In this document: positions 9,149 through 16,611 of the stretch, one piece after another | Numbering within the stretch: the stretch's first letter is position 1 | How the letters are laid out: the number at the start of each line of letters is the position of its first letter | NCBI GenBank assembly: GCA_944381375.1 | Contig: CALWKX010000026.1 | Location: 1 to 48,378, forward strand | DNA length: 48,378 nucleotides | Reading direction: 5' to 3' | From: an uncultured Lachnospiraceae bacterium | GTDB taxonomy: Bacteria > Bacillota > Clostridia > Eubacteriales > Anaerofustaceae | Notes under the pieces: generated by a model | The model's database searches: none | The model's input: only the letters and a program-made list of their open reading frames with translations | Told to the model about the DNA's origin: nothing | Translations under genes and position numbers: made by a program

Positions 9149-9162
9149 GGAATGTTTGTTCG
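9149..9162 (-). promoter_or_regulatory. Candidate SOS box (LexA operator)
   Basis: On the minus strand this reads CGAACAAACATTCC. It matches 13 of 14 positions of the Firmicutes LexA consensus CGAACRNRYGTTYC, the exception being A in place of the invariant G. It lies about 50 bases upstream of the lexA -35 box and about 20 bases after the end of the upstream recombinase gene. Autoregulation of lexA is the expected meaning. Confidence 0.75.
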
Positions 9163-9182
9163 AGTATAAAGTATAAGTATGT

Positions 9183-10259
9183 TTAATCTTTGCGAAGTTT
9201 TGTGACCTTAGCCGCAGATCTTCTGCGATCCTCTTCGATGGCTGCATAATGTTTTTTTGTTGTATTAACATCTTTATGCCCGAGGACATCTGCGACTAAA
9301 TAAATATCGCCTGTTTCTCTGTATAAATTTGTACCATAAGTACTTCTTAGTTTATGCGGAGATATGTTTTTTAATGGAACAGCTGTTTGAGCATATTTTT
9401 TCAGCATTTTTTCAATGCTGCTTACAGTCATACGCTTTTTTTGAAGTGACAAAAACATTGCGTCGGATGAAAGCTCGTCTATCGCAGTGATATTGAGCCT
9501 GATTTCTTTTAAATATCGTTGTAAAATATCAATAACCTCCTGTGGTAAATACAGTATAGTTTGGTTGCCTCCTTTGCGAGTTATAGAAAAACTTGCATTT
9601 TCGAAATCAAAATCAGAAATATTTAATCCTACGCATTCGCTTATTCTTATTCCTGTTCCGACAAGCAGAGATATTATAGCCAAATCTCTCAATGCATTTT
9701 TATTGTGATAGCGTTTTTGAGTATTTGTTAATTTATCTCCGTTTTCTATAGTATCCAATAAATCAACTACTTCATTAGGCTCCAGCCGGATAATTGGTTT
9801 ATCATGTAATTTCGGCAGATCAACAATGACTGTTGGATTGTTTTTTATTCTTTCTTTTTTGTAATAATATTTGAAGAAAGCCCTCAAGGTCGAAAGCTTC
9901 CGCATTTTCCCGCGCGCTGAATTTGTATATGTGATCATACATTCATTATTTTTGTGACTTGGAAGGGAATGCATTTCTAAATATTCCGAATACATCTCGA
10001 TATCTGTTGCATCGATTAATTCCAAATCAGATAATTTGAAATCTGTTTGATCTTTTCTTTCTGAAAATTTTTTGTTAGCGGAATATAAATAGTGAAAAAA
10101 TATTCTCAAATCAAAAGCATAAGCTACACGAGTTTTGATTTGACGTGTATCTGATATTCCACGGAAAAATTCTTCAGTGAATTCAGGAAGCATAGCTTGC
10201 AACGTATTTAATTTCTTACGTAATTTTATATTCAGGTCTTTTTCATATGTTTGTACCAT
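9183..10259 (-). CDS. Tyrosine recombinase of the XerC/XerD type
   Basis: Site-specific DNA recombinase of 358 residues. All catalytic positions are present: Arg205 (GTGIRISE), Lys229 (RKGGN), His302 and Arg305 (PHKLR), His328 (GHKD) and nucleophile Tyr338 (KKHYAA). The N-terminal part contains a SAM-like core-binding domain. A chromosome-dimer resolving XerC/D role is plausible, but its 40-odd-residue N-terminal extension and position beside lexA do not prove it; it could be a domesticated phage or element integrase. The start is ATG at 10257-10259, preceded by AAGGAGCA. No attachment site or cargo was seen nearby. A shorter relative lacking catalytic residues lies immediately upstream on the same strand. 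Confidence 0.9.
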   Translation of the reverse strand: MVQTYEKDLNIKLRKKLNTLQAMLPEFTEEFFRGISDTRQIKTRVAYAFDLRIFFHYLYSANKKFSERKDQTDFKLSDLELIDATDIEMYSEYLEMHSLPSHKNNECMITYTNSARGKMRKLSTLRAFFKYYYKKERIKNNPTVIVDLPKLHDKPIIRLEPNEVVDLLDTIENGDKLTNTQKRYHNKNALRDLAIISLLVGTGIRISECVGLNISDFDFENASFSITRKGGNQTILYLPQEVIDILQRYLKEIRLNITAIDELSSDAMFLSLQKKRMTVSSIEKMLKKYAQTAVPLKNISPHKLRSTYGTNLYRETGDIYLVADVLGHKDVNTTKKHYAAIEEDRRRSAAKVTKLRKD

Positions 10260-10336
10260 ATTATGCTCCTTGTACTTTACAATAAACTATTCTTTCACGG
10301 AAAGTTATATATTATATTATAATATGTATTTTTAGT

Positions 10337-11134
10337 TTATGCAAGTACAAATTTATCCGCGCTGCCCTTTTGTCCGGTCGAAAAAATTTTGAGCCCTGTT
10401 CGTCTTAATAATTGAGTTGTATCTCCGTTAACATATATACCCGCCTCATTTAATCGTTTTGCCGTTATATGCTGGATTGATCTTCTGCTTAATGGCTTTC
10501 CTGTGCTCGTTGTAAAAACGTTAGAAGATCCTGGTATATGACACGAAGAAAAAAAATCGTTTAAAATCGATTTGAGAGCGTCATTTTTCTTGTAGGTTTT
10601 TCTATTGTCGCAGTACGATCCGAAAGTTATGCTGTTTTCTGATATGTCCTCCGTTTTTAAATGCAATAAGTCATTTACATTGACAGAATAATATAAAAAC
10701 ATCATAACGATAAGCCTGTCTCGAGTTGCGTTGCGTCCATTTATGTTTTTGATTAAATATTGACATTCTTGCATGCTTAAAATGTTGCGGCTGCTGTCTT
10801 TGACAGTGATAAATTTTCTGATATTGCGCGCAACATTTTTTTTAATATAATTGTTTTCATATAAAAAATCATAAAGCTTGCGAACAGATGATATTTTTCT
10901 ATTTAAAGCGTCAACGCCATTATGCAAATTTTCACGCGCGTAAACTATAAATGCATATAAATCGGCTTCATTCGCTTGGAGTATTATCCTTTCGCAATCC
11001 GTATCATTTGCATCCATTCCTTCACGTTCGCACAAAAAACGTATCAAGCATTTAAGATCGTATTTATAACCATTAAATGATTCGACAGAAAGATTATTTT
11101 TTATATTGCTATAAAATGATTCTAATATATTCAT
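10337..11134 (-). CDS. Degenerate tyrosine-recombinase-like protein, probably catalytically dead
   Basis: A 265-residue protein with the layout of a tyrosine recombinase: an N-terminal SAM-like DNA-binding domain (about 1-105) and a shortened catalytic domain. The usual TGLRISEL box is YSVNVNDLLHL, so the first catalytic Arg is replaced (about Asn152). The HxLR box reads QLLRRT around 241-246, so the first His is missing. The chain ends before any GHxxxxxxxxxY tail, so there is no nucleophile. It should not cut DNA but may still bind it. There is no Shine-Dalgarno sequence before the ATG, and a 15-bp hairpin lies just upstream. It could be a regulator, a partner of the neighbouring recombinase, or a decaying copy; the intact frame argues mildly against recent decay. 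Confidence 0.7.
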   Translation of the reverse strand: MNILESFYSNIKNNLSVESFNGYKYDLKCLIRFLCEREGMDANDTDCERIILQANEADLYAFIVYARENLHNGVDALNRKISSVRKLYDFLYENNYIKKNVARNIRKFITVKDSSRNILSMQECQYLIKNINGRNATRDRLIVMMFLYYSVNVNDLLHLKTEDISENSITFGSYCDNRKTYKKNDALKSILNDFFSSCHIPGSSNVFTTSTGKPLSRRSIQHITAKRLNEAGIYVNGDTTQLLRRTGLKIFSTGQKGSADKFVLA

Positions 11135-11139
11135 TATTT

Positions 11140-11173
11140 AATTTTGCACTAAATTTTTATTTAGTGCAAAATT
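11140..11173. repeat. Perfect 15-bp inverted repeat between pheT and the recombinase-like gene
   Basis: AATTTTGCACTAAAT, a four-base T loop, then its exact reverse complement. It lies 12 bases after the pheT stop codon and 5 bases before the start of the recombinase-like gene, both on the minus strand. It may end pheST transcription, but the T-tract after the hairpin is poor. Alternatively it could bind a protein, or control the next gene, which lacks a ribosome-binding site. Confidence 0.7.
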
Positions 11174-11185
11174 ATCTTCTCCTTC

Positions 11186-13573
11186 TTAAAATCTTAATTT
11201 TGCTATATTAGCTGCTTCCAGATTTCTGATTATATCATTTATATATTCATCCACCTGCTCATCGGTTAGCGTCTTTTCATCGCTTCTAAATACCAAATTA
11301 AAGGCAAGACTCTTTTTCCCCTCCCCTAACGACGGGCTCTTATAAACATCGAATACTTTGCATGAAATTATATCTTTACCGCCATATTCAATAATTTTCT
11401 CTTGAACTGCAGCGGCCAAAATATCATCGTCTATTATTAAAGCAAGATCTCTTTCGCTAGGCGGATATTTTGCAACAGCTTTCGCCTTAATTTTGGTATT
11501 AATCATTTTCTCAGTCAATATATCTGCATTTATTTCGGCTACTATTGTTTCGTCAGTAATGTCGTATGTTTTAGCTAATAATGGATGAATTTGCCCTACA
11601 TATCCTATTTTTATGTTATTCATATATATATCAGCGCTGCGTCCCGGATGGAGGAAATTTTCGTCAGAACGCACATAATCAACATTTTCTGTTTTGATAT
11701 AGGCAAGCAAAGCATTGATGACAGCTTTCATTTCATAATAATCACTATTATACTTGCCGATCACCAAATTCGTTTGCTGCAAAGGAAGCTTGTCTTTGCT
11801 GCTCTCGGGCAAATATATATTGGCAAGTTCAAACATCAGTTGGGACTTGTTTTTTCTGTTGTAATTTAATGCAAGGGTATCAAGCATTCCTGCAAGCATG
11901 CTTGTGCGCATTACAGAGTATTCTTCACCCAGCGGATTAATGATTTTGACCGGAGTTCTTCTTTTATCGTTTTCATTAAATGCTAAACGGTCTATTGCTT
12001 GAGGACCTACAAAAGAATATGTCAGTATTTCAAAACCGCCCATGCCTACAAGTATGTTTTTGATATTTTGTTTGGCTTCATAAATACGGTTAGGTTCAGA
12101 TATATAATTTGAAGAGTCCATAAGTGTAAGCGGTATGTTGTCATATCCATACATTCTGATGATTTCTTCAGCTAAATCTTCTTTTATTTTTATATCATTC
12201 CTAAAACGTGGAACAGTAACACTAATGTCATCACCATTAGGTTTGGGTTCAAAACCCAAGCGGTATAGAAGTTCTGATATATGATCAACAGATAGCTTAA
12301 TGCCGGCAAATTTATTGAACCAATTTGTATTTACGCTCAAGTGTTCTTTGGGAGGTATCTGCTTGTATACATCTATTACCCCGTTTATATATTTCGCAGC
12401 TCCTATTTCTACAAGAAGAGATGCGGCTCTGTCTGCGGCGTATTTAGTAAGATTTACACTTATTCCTTTTTCAAAATGAGAGCTCGATTCAGTTCTCAGT
12501 CCGAGTTTTTTAGCCGTGGCCCTTATGCTGTTTTTGTTAAAGTTAGCAGATTCGATAACTACTAATTTTGTATTTTCATCAATATCTGTCGTTCCTCCGC
12601 CCATAACGCCTGCAATCGCCGCATGTTTAGCTGCATCATTAATCATGAGCATACTTTTATCAAGATTTCTTTCTACATGATCCAAAGTGGTTATATTATC
12701 CTTATCATTTGCATTTTCAACTATAATTTTACCACCTTCAAGTTTGTCATAATCAAAAGTATGCAAAGGCTGCCCTGTTTCTATCATTACAAAATTAGAT
12801 ACATCGACAACATTATTTATCGGTCTTACTCCTGCAGCCATAAGCCTTGTCTGCATCCAAAGCGGAGAGGGTTCTATTCTGATGATTTCGACCATTTTTG
12901 CCGTATACCGCGGGCAAAGTTCAAAATTTTTTACTTCTACGCTAAGATATTTATTTATATCCTGTGATTCATTATCAAATTCATACATCGGAAAATCGAA
13001 TTTTTTACCGTATGTAGCAGAAGCTTCATATGCAATTCCCAATATACTGTTACAATCCTGCCTGTTATTGGTAAGTTCAAAGTCTATAATATAATCGTCT
13101 AATGCAAGCGCTTTGATGATATCAACGCCGACAGGAGTATCCTGAGGAAGAATAAATATTCCTTCCTGTGAAAATTTCGGCACAACGCTTGAATTTATAC
13201 CTAGCTCTGCCGCAGAACAAAGCATTCCTTCGCTGGTGATTCCTCCGAAATTCACTGTATTAATTTTCTGTCCCGAAGCAATAACAGCTCCTATTGTTGC
13301 AAACGGAACTATGTCGCCTACATTTACATTTTGCGCGGCAGTAACAACAGTGCTTTCTTGTTTAGTGTCATTTACTTTTATAATCCAAAGCTTTTCGTAA
13401 TCAGCATGTTTTGTTTTAGCAGTTACTTTTGCAGTAATTATTCCCGTAATGTTTGCGGCTCTATATTCTACGCTTTCGACTTTTGTGCCACTGAGAGTCA
13501 TATTATCTGCAAATGCTTTAATATTATCCGGTATATCCACATAATCCTTTAACCAAGAAACGGGTGTGATCAT
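11186..13573 (-). CDS. pheT: Phenylalanyl-tRNA synthetase beta subunit
   Basis: Beta chain of the alpha2-beta2 enzyme that charges tRNA-Phe. At 795 residues it is the full bacterial type. Visible parts are an N-terminal tRNA-binding (EMAP-like) domain around 40-150, the B3/B4 editing region in the middle (HTFDYDKL region near 270), the B5 domain, the catalytic-like core, and a C-terminal anticodon-binding FDX-ACB domain (YPPSERDLALIIDD). Start ATG with AAGGAG just upstream, 15 bases after pheS. It is co-transcribed with pheS under T-box control. Confidence 0.97.
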   Translation of the reverse strand: MITPVSWLKDYVDIPDNIKAFADNMTLSGTKVESVEYRAANITGIITAKVTAKTKHADYEKLWIIKVNDTKQESTVVTAAQNVNVGDIVPFATIGAVIASGQKINTVNFGGITSEGMLCSAAELGINSSVVPKFSQEGIFILPQDTPVGVDIIKALALDDYIIDFELTNNRQDCNSILGIAYEASATYGKKFDFPMYEFDNESQDINKYLSVEVKNFELCPRYTAKMVEIIRIEPSPLWMQTRLMAAGVRPINNVVDVSNFVMIETGQPLHTFDYDKLEGGKIIVENANDKDNITTLDHVERNLDKSMLMINDAAKHAAIAGVMGGGTTDIDENTKLVVIESANFNKNSIRATAKKLGLRTESSSHFEKGISVNLTKYAADRAASLLVEIGAAKYINGVIDVYKQIPPKEHLSVNTNWFNKFAGIKLSVDHISELLYRLGFEPKPNGDDISVTVPRFRNDIKIKEDLAEEIIRMYGYDNIPLTLMDSSNYISEPNRIYEAKQNIKNILVGMGGFEILTYSFVGPQAIDRLAFNENDKRRTPVKIINPLGEEYSVMRTSMLAGMLDTLALNYNRKNKSQLMFELANIYLPESSKDKLPLQQTNLVIGKYNSDYYEMKAVINALLAYIKTENVDYVRSDENFLHPGRSADIYMNNIKIGYVGQIHPLLAKTYDITDETIVAEINADILTEKMINTKIKAKAVAKYPPSERDLALIIDDDILAAAVQEKIIEYGGKDIISCKVFDVYKSPSLGEGKKSLAFNLVFRSDEKTLTDEQVDEYINDIIRNLEAANIAKLRF

Positions 13574-13588
13574 AAATTTATCTCCTTA

Positions 13589-14608
13589 TTAGAACTGCAT
13601 TAAAAATTCGCTGTCATTGGCAAACATGTATCTCAAATCTCCAATAGCATATTGAAGCATTGCCATTCTGTCAAGACCCATACCGAATGCAAATCCTGAA
13701 TATACATCCGGATCAATATTGCAAGCTTTTAAAACATTAGGATGAACCATTCCGCAGCCCAAGATCTCAATATATCCGCTTCCCTTACAAACGCGGCAGC
13801 CCTTACCTTTGCAGATAAAACAAGTTGCGTCCATTTCTGCGCTTGGTTCTGTAAAATAAAACTGATGAGGCCTGAAAACGGTTTGCGTATCGTTGCCGTA
13901 AAGCCTTTTGGCCACATAATCCAGCGTGCCTTTTAAATCACTCATGGTTATGCCTTTATCAATTACTAATCCTTCAAGTTGATGAAACATGGGAGAATGT
14001 GTGGCGTCTATTTCATCTCTGCGGTAAACACGTCCGGGAGAGATCATTTTTATAGGAGGTTTCGCAGATTGCATCGCTCTGATTTGTACCGGAGAAGTTT
14101 GTGTTCTTAGCAATATATCATTAGTGCAATAAAAAGTATCGCTTTCATCGCGTGATGAATGATCTGGCGGAACATTCAGATCATCAAAATTATATTTCAC
14201 CCATTCTATTTCGGGTCCTTCAGCTATACTGAATCCCATTGAAATAAATATATCTGTAATTTCTTTAAGAGTTTTATAAAACGGATGATGATGCCCGCAA
14301 GGAATAGTTTTTTCGTCCAATGTAATATCTATTGATTGAGAGCGCAATTTCTCTTTTAAATCAGCGTTTTCAAAATAATCTTTTCTTTCCTTCAGAGCGG
14401 ACTCTATTTTCTGTCTTACTTCGTTTGCCAGTTTCCCTGCTAAAGGCCGTTCTTCAGCGGTTAAAGAACCCATTGAACGCAAAATTACAGTAAGCTCTCC
14501 TTTTTTTCCTAAATATCCTATACGAATATCATCAAGATTTTTGATATTCTTTGCTTGTGCTATTTTTGATAGAGCTTCTTGTTTGATCAGATTAAGTTTT
14601 TCTTTCAC
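13589..14608 (-). CDS. pheS: Phenylalanyl-tRNA synthetase alpha subunit
   Basis: Catalytic alpha chain of phenylalanyl-tRNA synthetase. Class II motifs are seen: the motif 2 region SPGRVYRRDEIDATHSPMFH and the C-terminal motif 3 GFAFGMGLDRMAML. The N-terminal coiled coil that reaches tRNA is present. The start is placed at GTG 14608 (MKEKLNLIKQ in register), because AAGGGG lies seven bases upstream and the longer frame would run into the T-box terminator. This gives 339 residues, the usual length. pheT follows after 15 bases. A T-box leader precedes the gene. Confidence 0.97.
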   Translation of the reverse strand: MKEKLNLIKQEALSKIAQAKNIKNLDDIRIGYLGKKGELTVILRSMGSLTAEERPLAGKLANEVRQKIESALKERKDYFENADLKEKLRSQSIDITLDEKTIPCGHHHPFYKTLKEITDIFISMGFSIAEGPEIEWVKYNFDDLNVPPDHSSRDESDTFYCTNDILLRTQTSPVQIRAMQSAKPPIKMISPGRVYRRDEIDATHSPMFHQLEGLVIDKGITMSDLKGTLDYVAKRLYGNDTQTVFRPHQFYFTEPSAEMDATCFICKGKGCRVCKGSGYIEILGCGMVHPNVLKACNIDPDVYSGFAFGMGLDRMAMLQYAIGDLRYMFANDSEFLMQF

Positions 14609-14616
14609 TAAATAAC

Positions 14617-14845
14617 CCCTTAAAATAAAATATCGTCCCCACATGGGACGAATTCATCGCGGTACCACCCAAATTAAGCTTATAACTTCTCTCGACGTGT
14701 TAACGGTGCGACCGTCGCAAAATACTGATGATTTCTTTTGCGAAGCTCAGAAGCGAACTTCAAGCATAATATGTATAGGACTTTCCAGCTTCCATCCCTC
14801 TCTGTCATACTCATATACTTTACTTTTCTTCGTCAACGCTTTTTA
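14617..14845 (-). promoter_or_regulatory. T-box leader controlling pheST
   Basis: The minus strand carries the T-box signature GGTGGTACCGCG (complement of 14658-14669). It is followed by a terminator, CGTCCC / GGGGACG at 14634-14650, and a T-rich tract. Upstream is a stem I-like region with an AGAGAGGG stretch and a candidate specifier TTC (Phe) at 14755-14757, inside the hairpin GAAGTTCGCTTC. Uncharged tRNA-Phe should pair with the specifier and T-box, form the antiterminator and allow pheST transcription. The class of element is certain; the exact specifier position is inferred. Confidence 0.9.
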
Positions 14846-14848
14846 ATT

Positions 14849-14876
14849 ATTATACTAATATTTTATTTGTTTTCAA
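14849..14876 (-). promoter_or_regulatory. Promoter of the T-box-pheST transcript
   Basis: On the minus strand TTGAAA (14871-14876) and a perfect TATAAT (14849-14854) are spaced by 16 bases. The RNA would begin near 14842, right at the start of the T-box leader. The truncated sigG frame begins about 20 bases further on, in the opposite direction. Confidence 0.8.
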
Positions 14877-14893
14877 TAGATAATTGATTTTTT

Positions 14894-15391
14894 TTGAAAA
14901 TGATATCTATGCCGATGATTATAGGTGAAATAAAAAGATATCTTAGAGATAGCGGTACGCTAAGAGTAAGCAGATCACTTAAGGATATCGCATATAAAGC
15001 GATGAAAATTAAAGAAAGCGCTGATGATTGTTCCGTTTCAAACAAGGAAATAGCAGATATATTGGGCATAGATAAAAAAGAAGTGGACGAAGCTCTCGAT
15101 GCTATAATTGAGCCGTGCTCTATATATGACACTGTCTATAATGACAGCGGAGATAGTATAGTCATTTTGGACCAGATAACAGATGAAATAAATAAAGAAG
15201 CAAAATGGATAGATAATATAGCTTTAAATGAGGCAATAAAATCTTTGAATGAAAAAGAAAAAAACATTATAAATATGCGGTATTATCAAGGCAAAACGCA
15301 AATTGAAGTTGGAAAAGAAATAGGTATATCACAAGCCCAGGTATCTCGTATCGAAAAATCTGCAATTGACAGAATCAAAAAACAATTGTGA
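14894..15391 (+). pseudogene. sigG: Sigma-G fragment: regions 3 and 4 only, 5' part missing
   Basis: The 165 codons match the C-terminal two-thirds of the forespore sigma factor: PMIIGEIKRYLRDSG, VSRSLKDIAYKA, YNDSGDSIVILDQI and the region 4 helix-turn-helix KTQIEVGKEIGISQAQVSR. IAYKA points to sigma-G rather than sigma-F. A full sigma-G has about 95 more residues before the PMIIGEI motif, holding region 2, which binds core polymerase and the -10 box. Here that part is missing. The frame opens with TTG at 14894 (ATG at 14900 also possible) after an in-frame TGA, and there is no ribosome-binding site. The base just upstream belongs to the pheST promoter. Alone it should not work as sigma-G. 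The reading frame is otherwise clean, so the loss is recent, selected, or an assembly fault. nrdR follows. Confidence 0.8.
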
Positions 15392-15394
15392 AGG

Positions 15395-15423
15395 TTGATA
15401 GAATAAATAAAATAGCTTATAAT
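15395..15423 (+). promoter_or_regulatory. nrdR promoter
   Basis: TTGATA (15395-15400) and a perfect TATAAT (15418-15423) with a 17-base spacer, placed directly after the sigG stop codon. The nrdR ATG with a GAGG site follows at 15454. nrdR therefore does not depend on transcription through the sigG fragment. Confidence 0.8.
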
Positions 15424-15453
15424 CCACTATGGAAATAGTGAGGTATAGAGTAA

Positions 15454-15918
15454 ATGAAATGTCCTAAGTGTTCATGCATCGAAAGCAAAGTTATAGATTC
15501 TCGTCCGGCAGAGGATTTTAAAGCCATTCGTCGCAGAAGAGAATGCACAGAGTGCAAATATCGTTTTACAACATATGAACGCTTGGAATCAATACCATTG
15601 TTTGTAGTAAAAAAGGACGGTATGCGTGAAGAATATGACAGAAACAAATGCATACGAGGTCTTGTAAAAGCATGCGAGAAAAGACCTGTATCTATGGAGC
15701 AGATAGAAAAATTAGTTTCTGATGCCGAATCCGAGCTTTTTGCAACCAGTGAAAACGAAATTGAATCATGCCGTATCGGCGAAGCAATTATGAACAGACT
15801 TAAATATCTTGACGATGTTGCATATGTGCGTTTTGCATCTGTATACCGCCAATTTAAAGATTTGAATACATTTGTAGATGAACTTGAATTGCTGCTTAAA
15901 GAACGTGGTATCAAGTAG
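15454..15918 (+). CDS. nrdR: NrdR, repressor of ribonucleotide reductase genes
   Basis: Zinc- and nucleotide-binding repressor that senses dATP/ATP and shuts down nrd operons. The N-terminal zinc ribbon is Cys3, Cys6, Cys31 and Cys34 (KCPKC, ECTEC). An ATP-cone domain follows (about 48-138) with the typical VVKKDGMREEYDRNK opening. The 154-residue length is standard. It has its own promoter. In Clostridia nrdR commonly follows sigG, so this junction looks original, unlike the upstream side of sigG. The downstream hairpin at 15943-15970 both ends this transcript and carries the ribosome-binding site of the next gene. Confidence 0.96.
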   Translation: MKCPKCSCIESKVIDSRPAEDFKAIRRRRECTECKYRFTTYERLESIPLFVVKKDGMREEYDRNKCIRGLVKACEKRPVSMEQIEKLVSDAESELFATSENEIESCRIGEAIMNRLKYLDDVAYVRFASVYRQFKDLNTFVDELELLLKERGIK

Positions 15919-15942
15919 ACAAACTATGTAATAAAAAAGGAC

Positions 15943-15973
15943 AACGCCTCATAGTAATATATGAGGTGTTTTT
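15943..15973 (+). terminator. Terminator-like hairpin whose 3' arm is the spoIIM ribosome-binding site
   Basis: AACGCCTCATA (15943-15953), a six-base loop, then TATGAGGTGTT (15960-15970), an 11-bp stem with one G-T pair, running into TTTTT. It looks like an intrinsic terminator for nrdR. The GAGG at 15963-15966 in its 3' arm is also the only Shine-Dalgarno site for spoIIM, whose ATG is at 15975. RNA that reads through would hide the site. Confidence 0.75.
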
Positions 15974-15974
15974 A

Positions 15975-16601
15975 ATGAAAGCTATTCTAACACATAATAT
16001 AAAAGAGAATAGAAAAAAATATTTGCTTTTTGCTTGCTGCCTGATTATAGGTATAGTATTAGGTTTGATGGCTCCAAGATTTTTGAACCAAAATGTACAA
16101 AATGAATTAGATATTTTTATTGATGATTATTTTTCAGACTATAAAAATATAAAAGATATAGATCCTGCTGAGCTTTTAAGAAATAATATTTTTAAAAAAT
16201 TGTCTACATATTTATTAATATGGATTTCGGGTTTCAGCGTAATCGGAGCTTTTTTTATGCCGACATATTTTTTGTTTTATGGTTTTATGATAGGATTCAC
16301 AAATTCATTTGTAAACAATGCTTATGGCATAAACGGTATGCTGATGAACTTTGCAGCATTCCTGCCTCAAAATATAATAGAGTTGCCGGCGTTATTTTTT
16401 GCCGGCGCTTGTGTTATTTCATACTCATTAAAACACACCAAAACTTCAAAAGGGCTTGCGAAAGTTGAATCAACAAAAGGTCTGTTTACTGTATATTCTG
16501 TATTTCTACTAATTGCTTTTATAATAAGTATAGCAGGCTGTGTTATTGAATCATACGTTACGCCTGATTTGATTTTGTATTTCTTAGAAAAAGTGGTATG
16601 A
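15975..16601 (+). CDS. spoIIM: Stage II sporulation protein M (SpoIIM)
   Basis: Integral membrane protein of the SpoIIDMP peptidoglycan machinery that drives engulfment of the forespore. The 208 residues include an N-terminal transmembrane helix (YLLFACCLIIGIVLGLM) followed by a charged loop and further helices around IWISGFSVIGAFFMPTYFLF, the PQNIIELPALFF segment typical of the family, and a C-terminal helix. The ATG at 15975 is chosen over a GTG at 15966 because GAGG lies eight bases before it. That site lies within a terminator-like hairpin. Expression in the mother cell is known for the family but no clear sigma-E promoter could be fixed here. Confidence 0.9.
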   Translation: MKAILTHNIKENRKKYLLFACCLIIGIVLGLMAPRFLNQNVQNELDIFIDDYFSDYKNIKDIDPAELLRNNIFKKLSTYLLIWISGFSVIGAFFMPTYFLFYGFMIGFTNSFVNNAYGINGMLMNFAAFLPQNIIELPALFFAGACVISYSLKHTKTSKGLAKVESTKGLFTVYSVFLLIAFIISIAGCVIESYVTPDLILYFLEKVV

Positions 16602-16611
16602 TTAATACAAT

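Noticed and set aside
14643-14846. Plus-strand frame over the T-box region
   Set aside because: It overlaps the minus-strand T-box leader and has no ribosome-binding site; it is a shadow.
14894-15391. Skin-like element splitting sigG, excised during sporulation
   Set aside because: The DNA directly upstream is pheST with an essential leader. Sigma-G acts in the forespore, whose chromosome becomes the spore's, so excision there would be inherited. No recombinase or repeat lies at the break.
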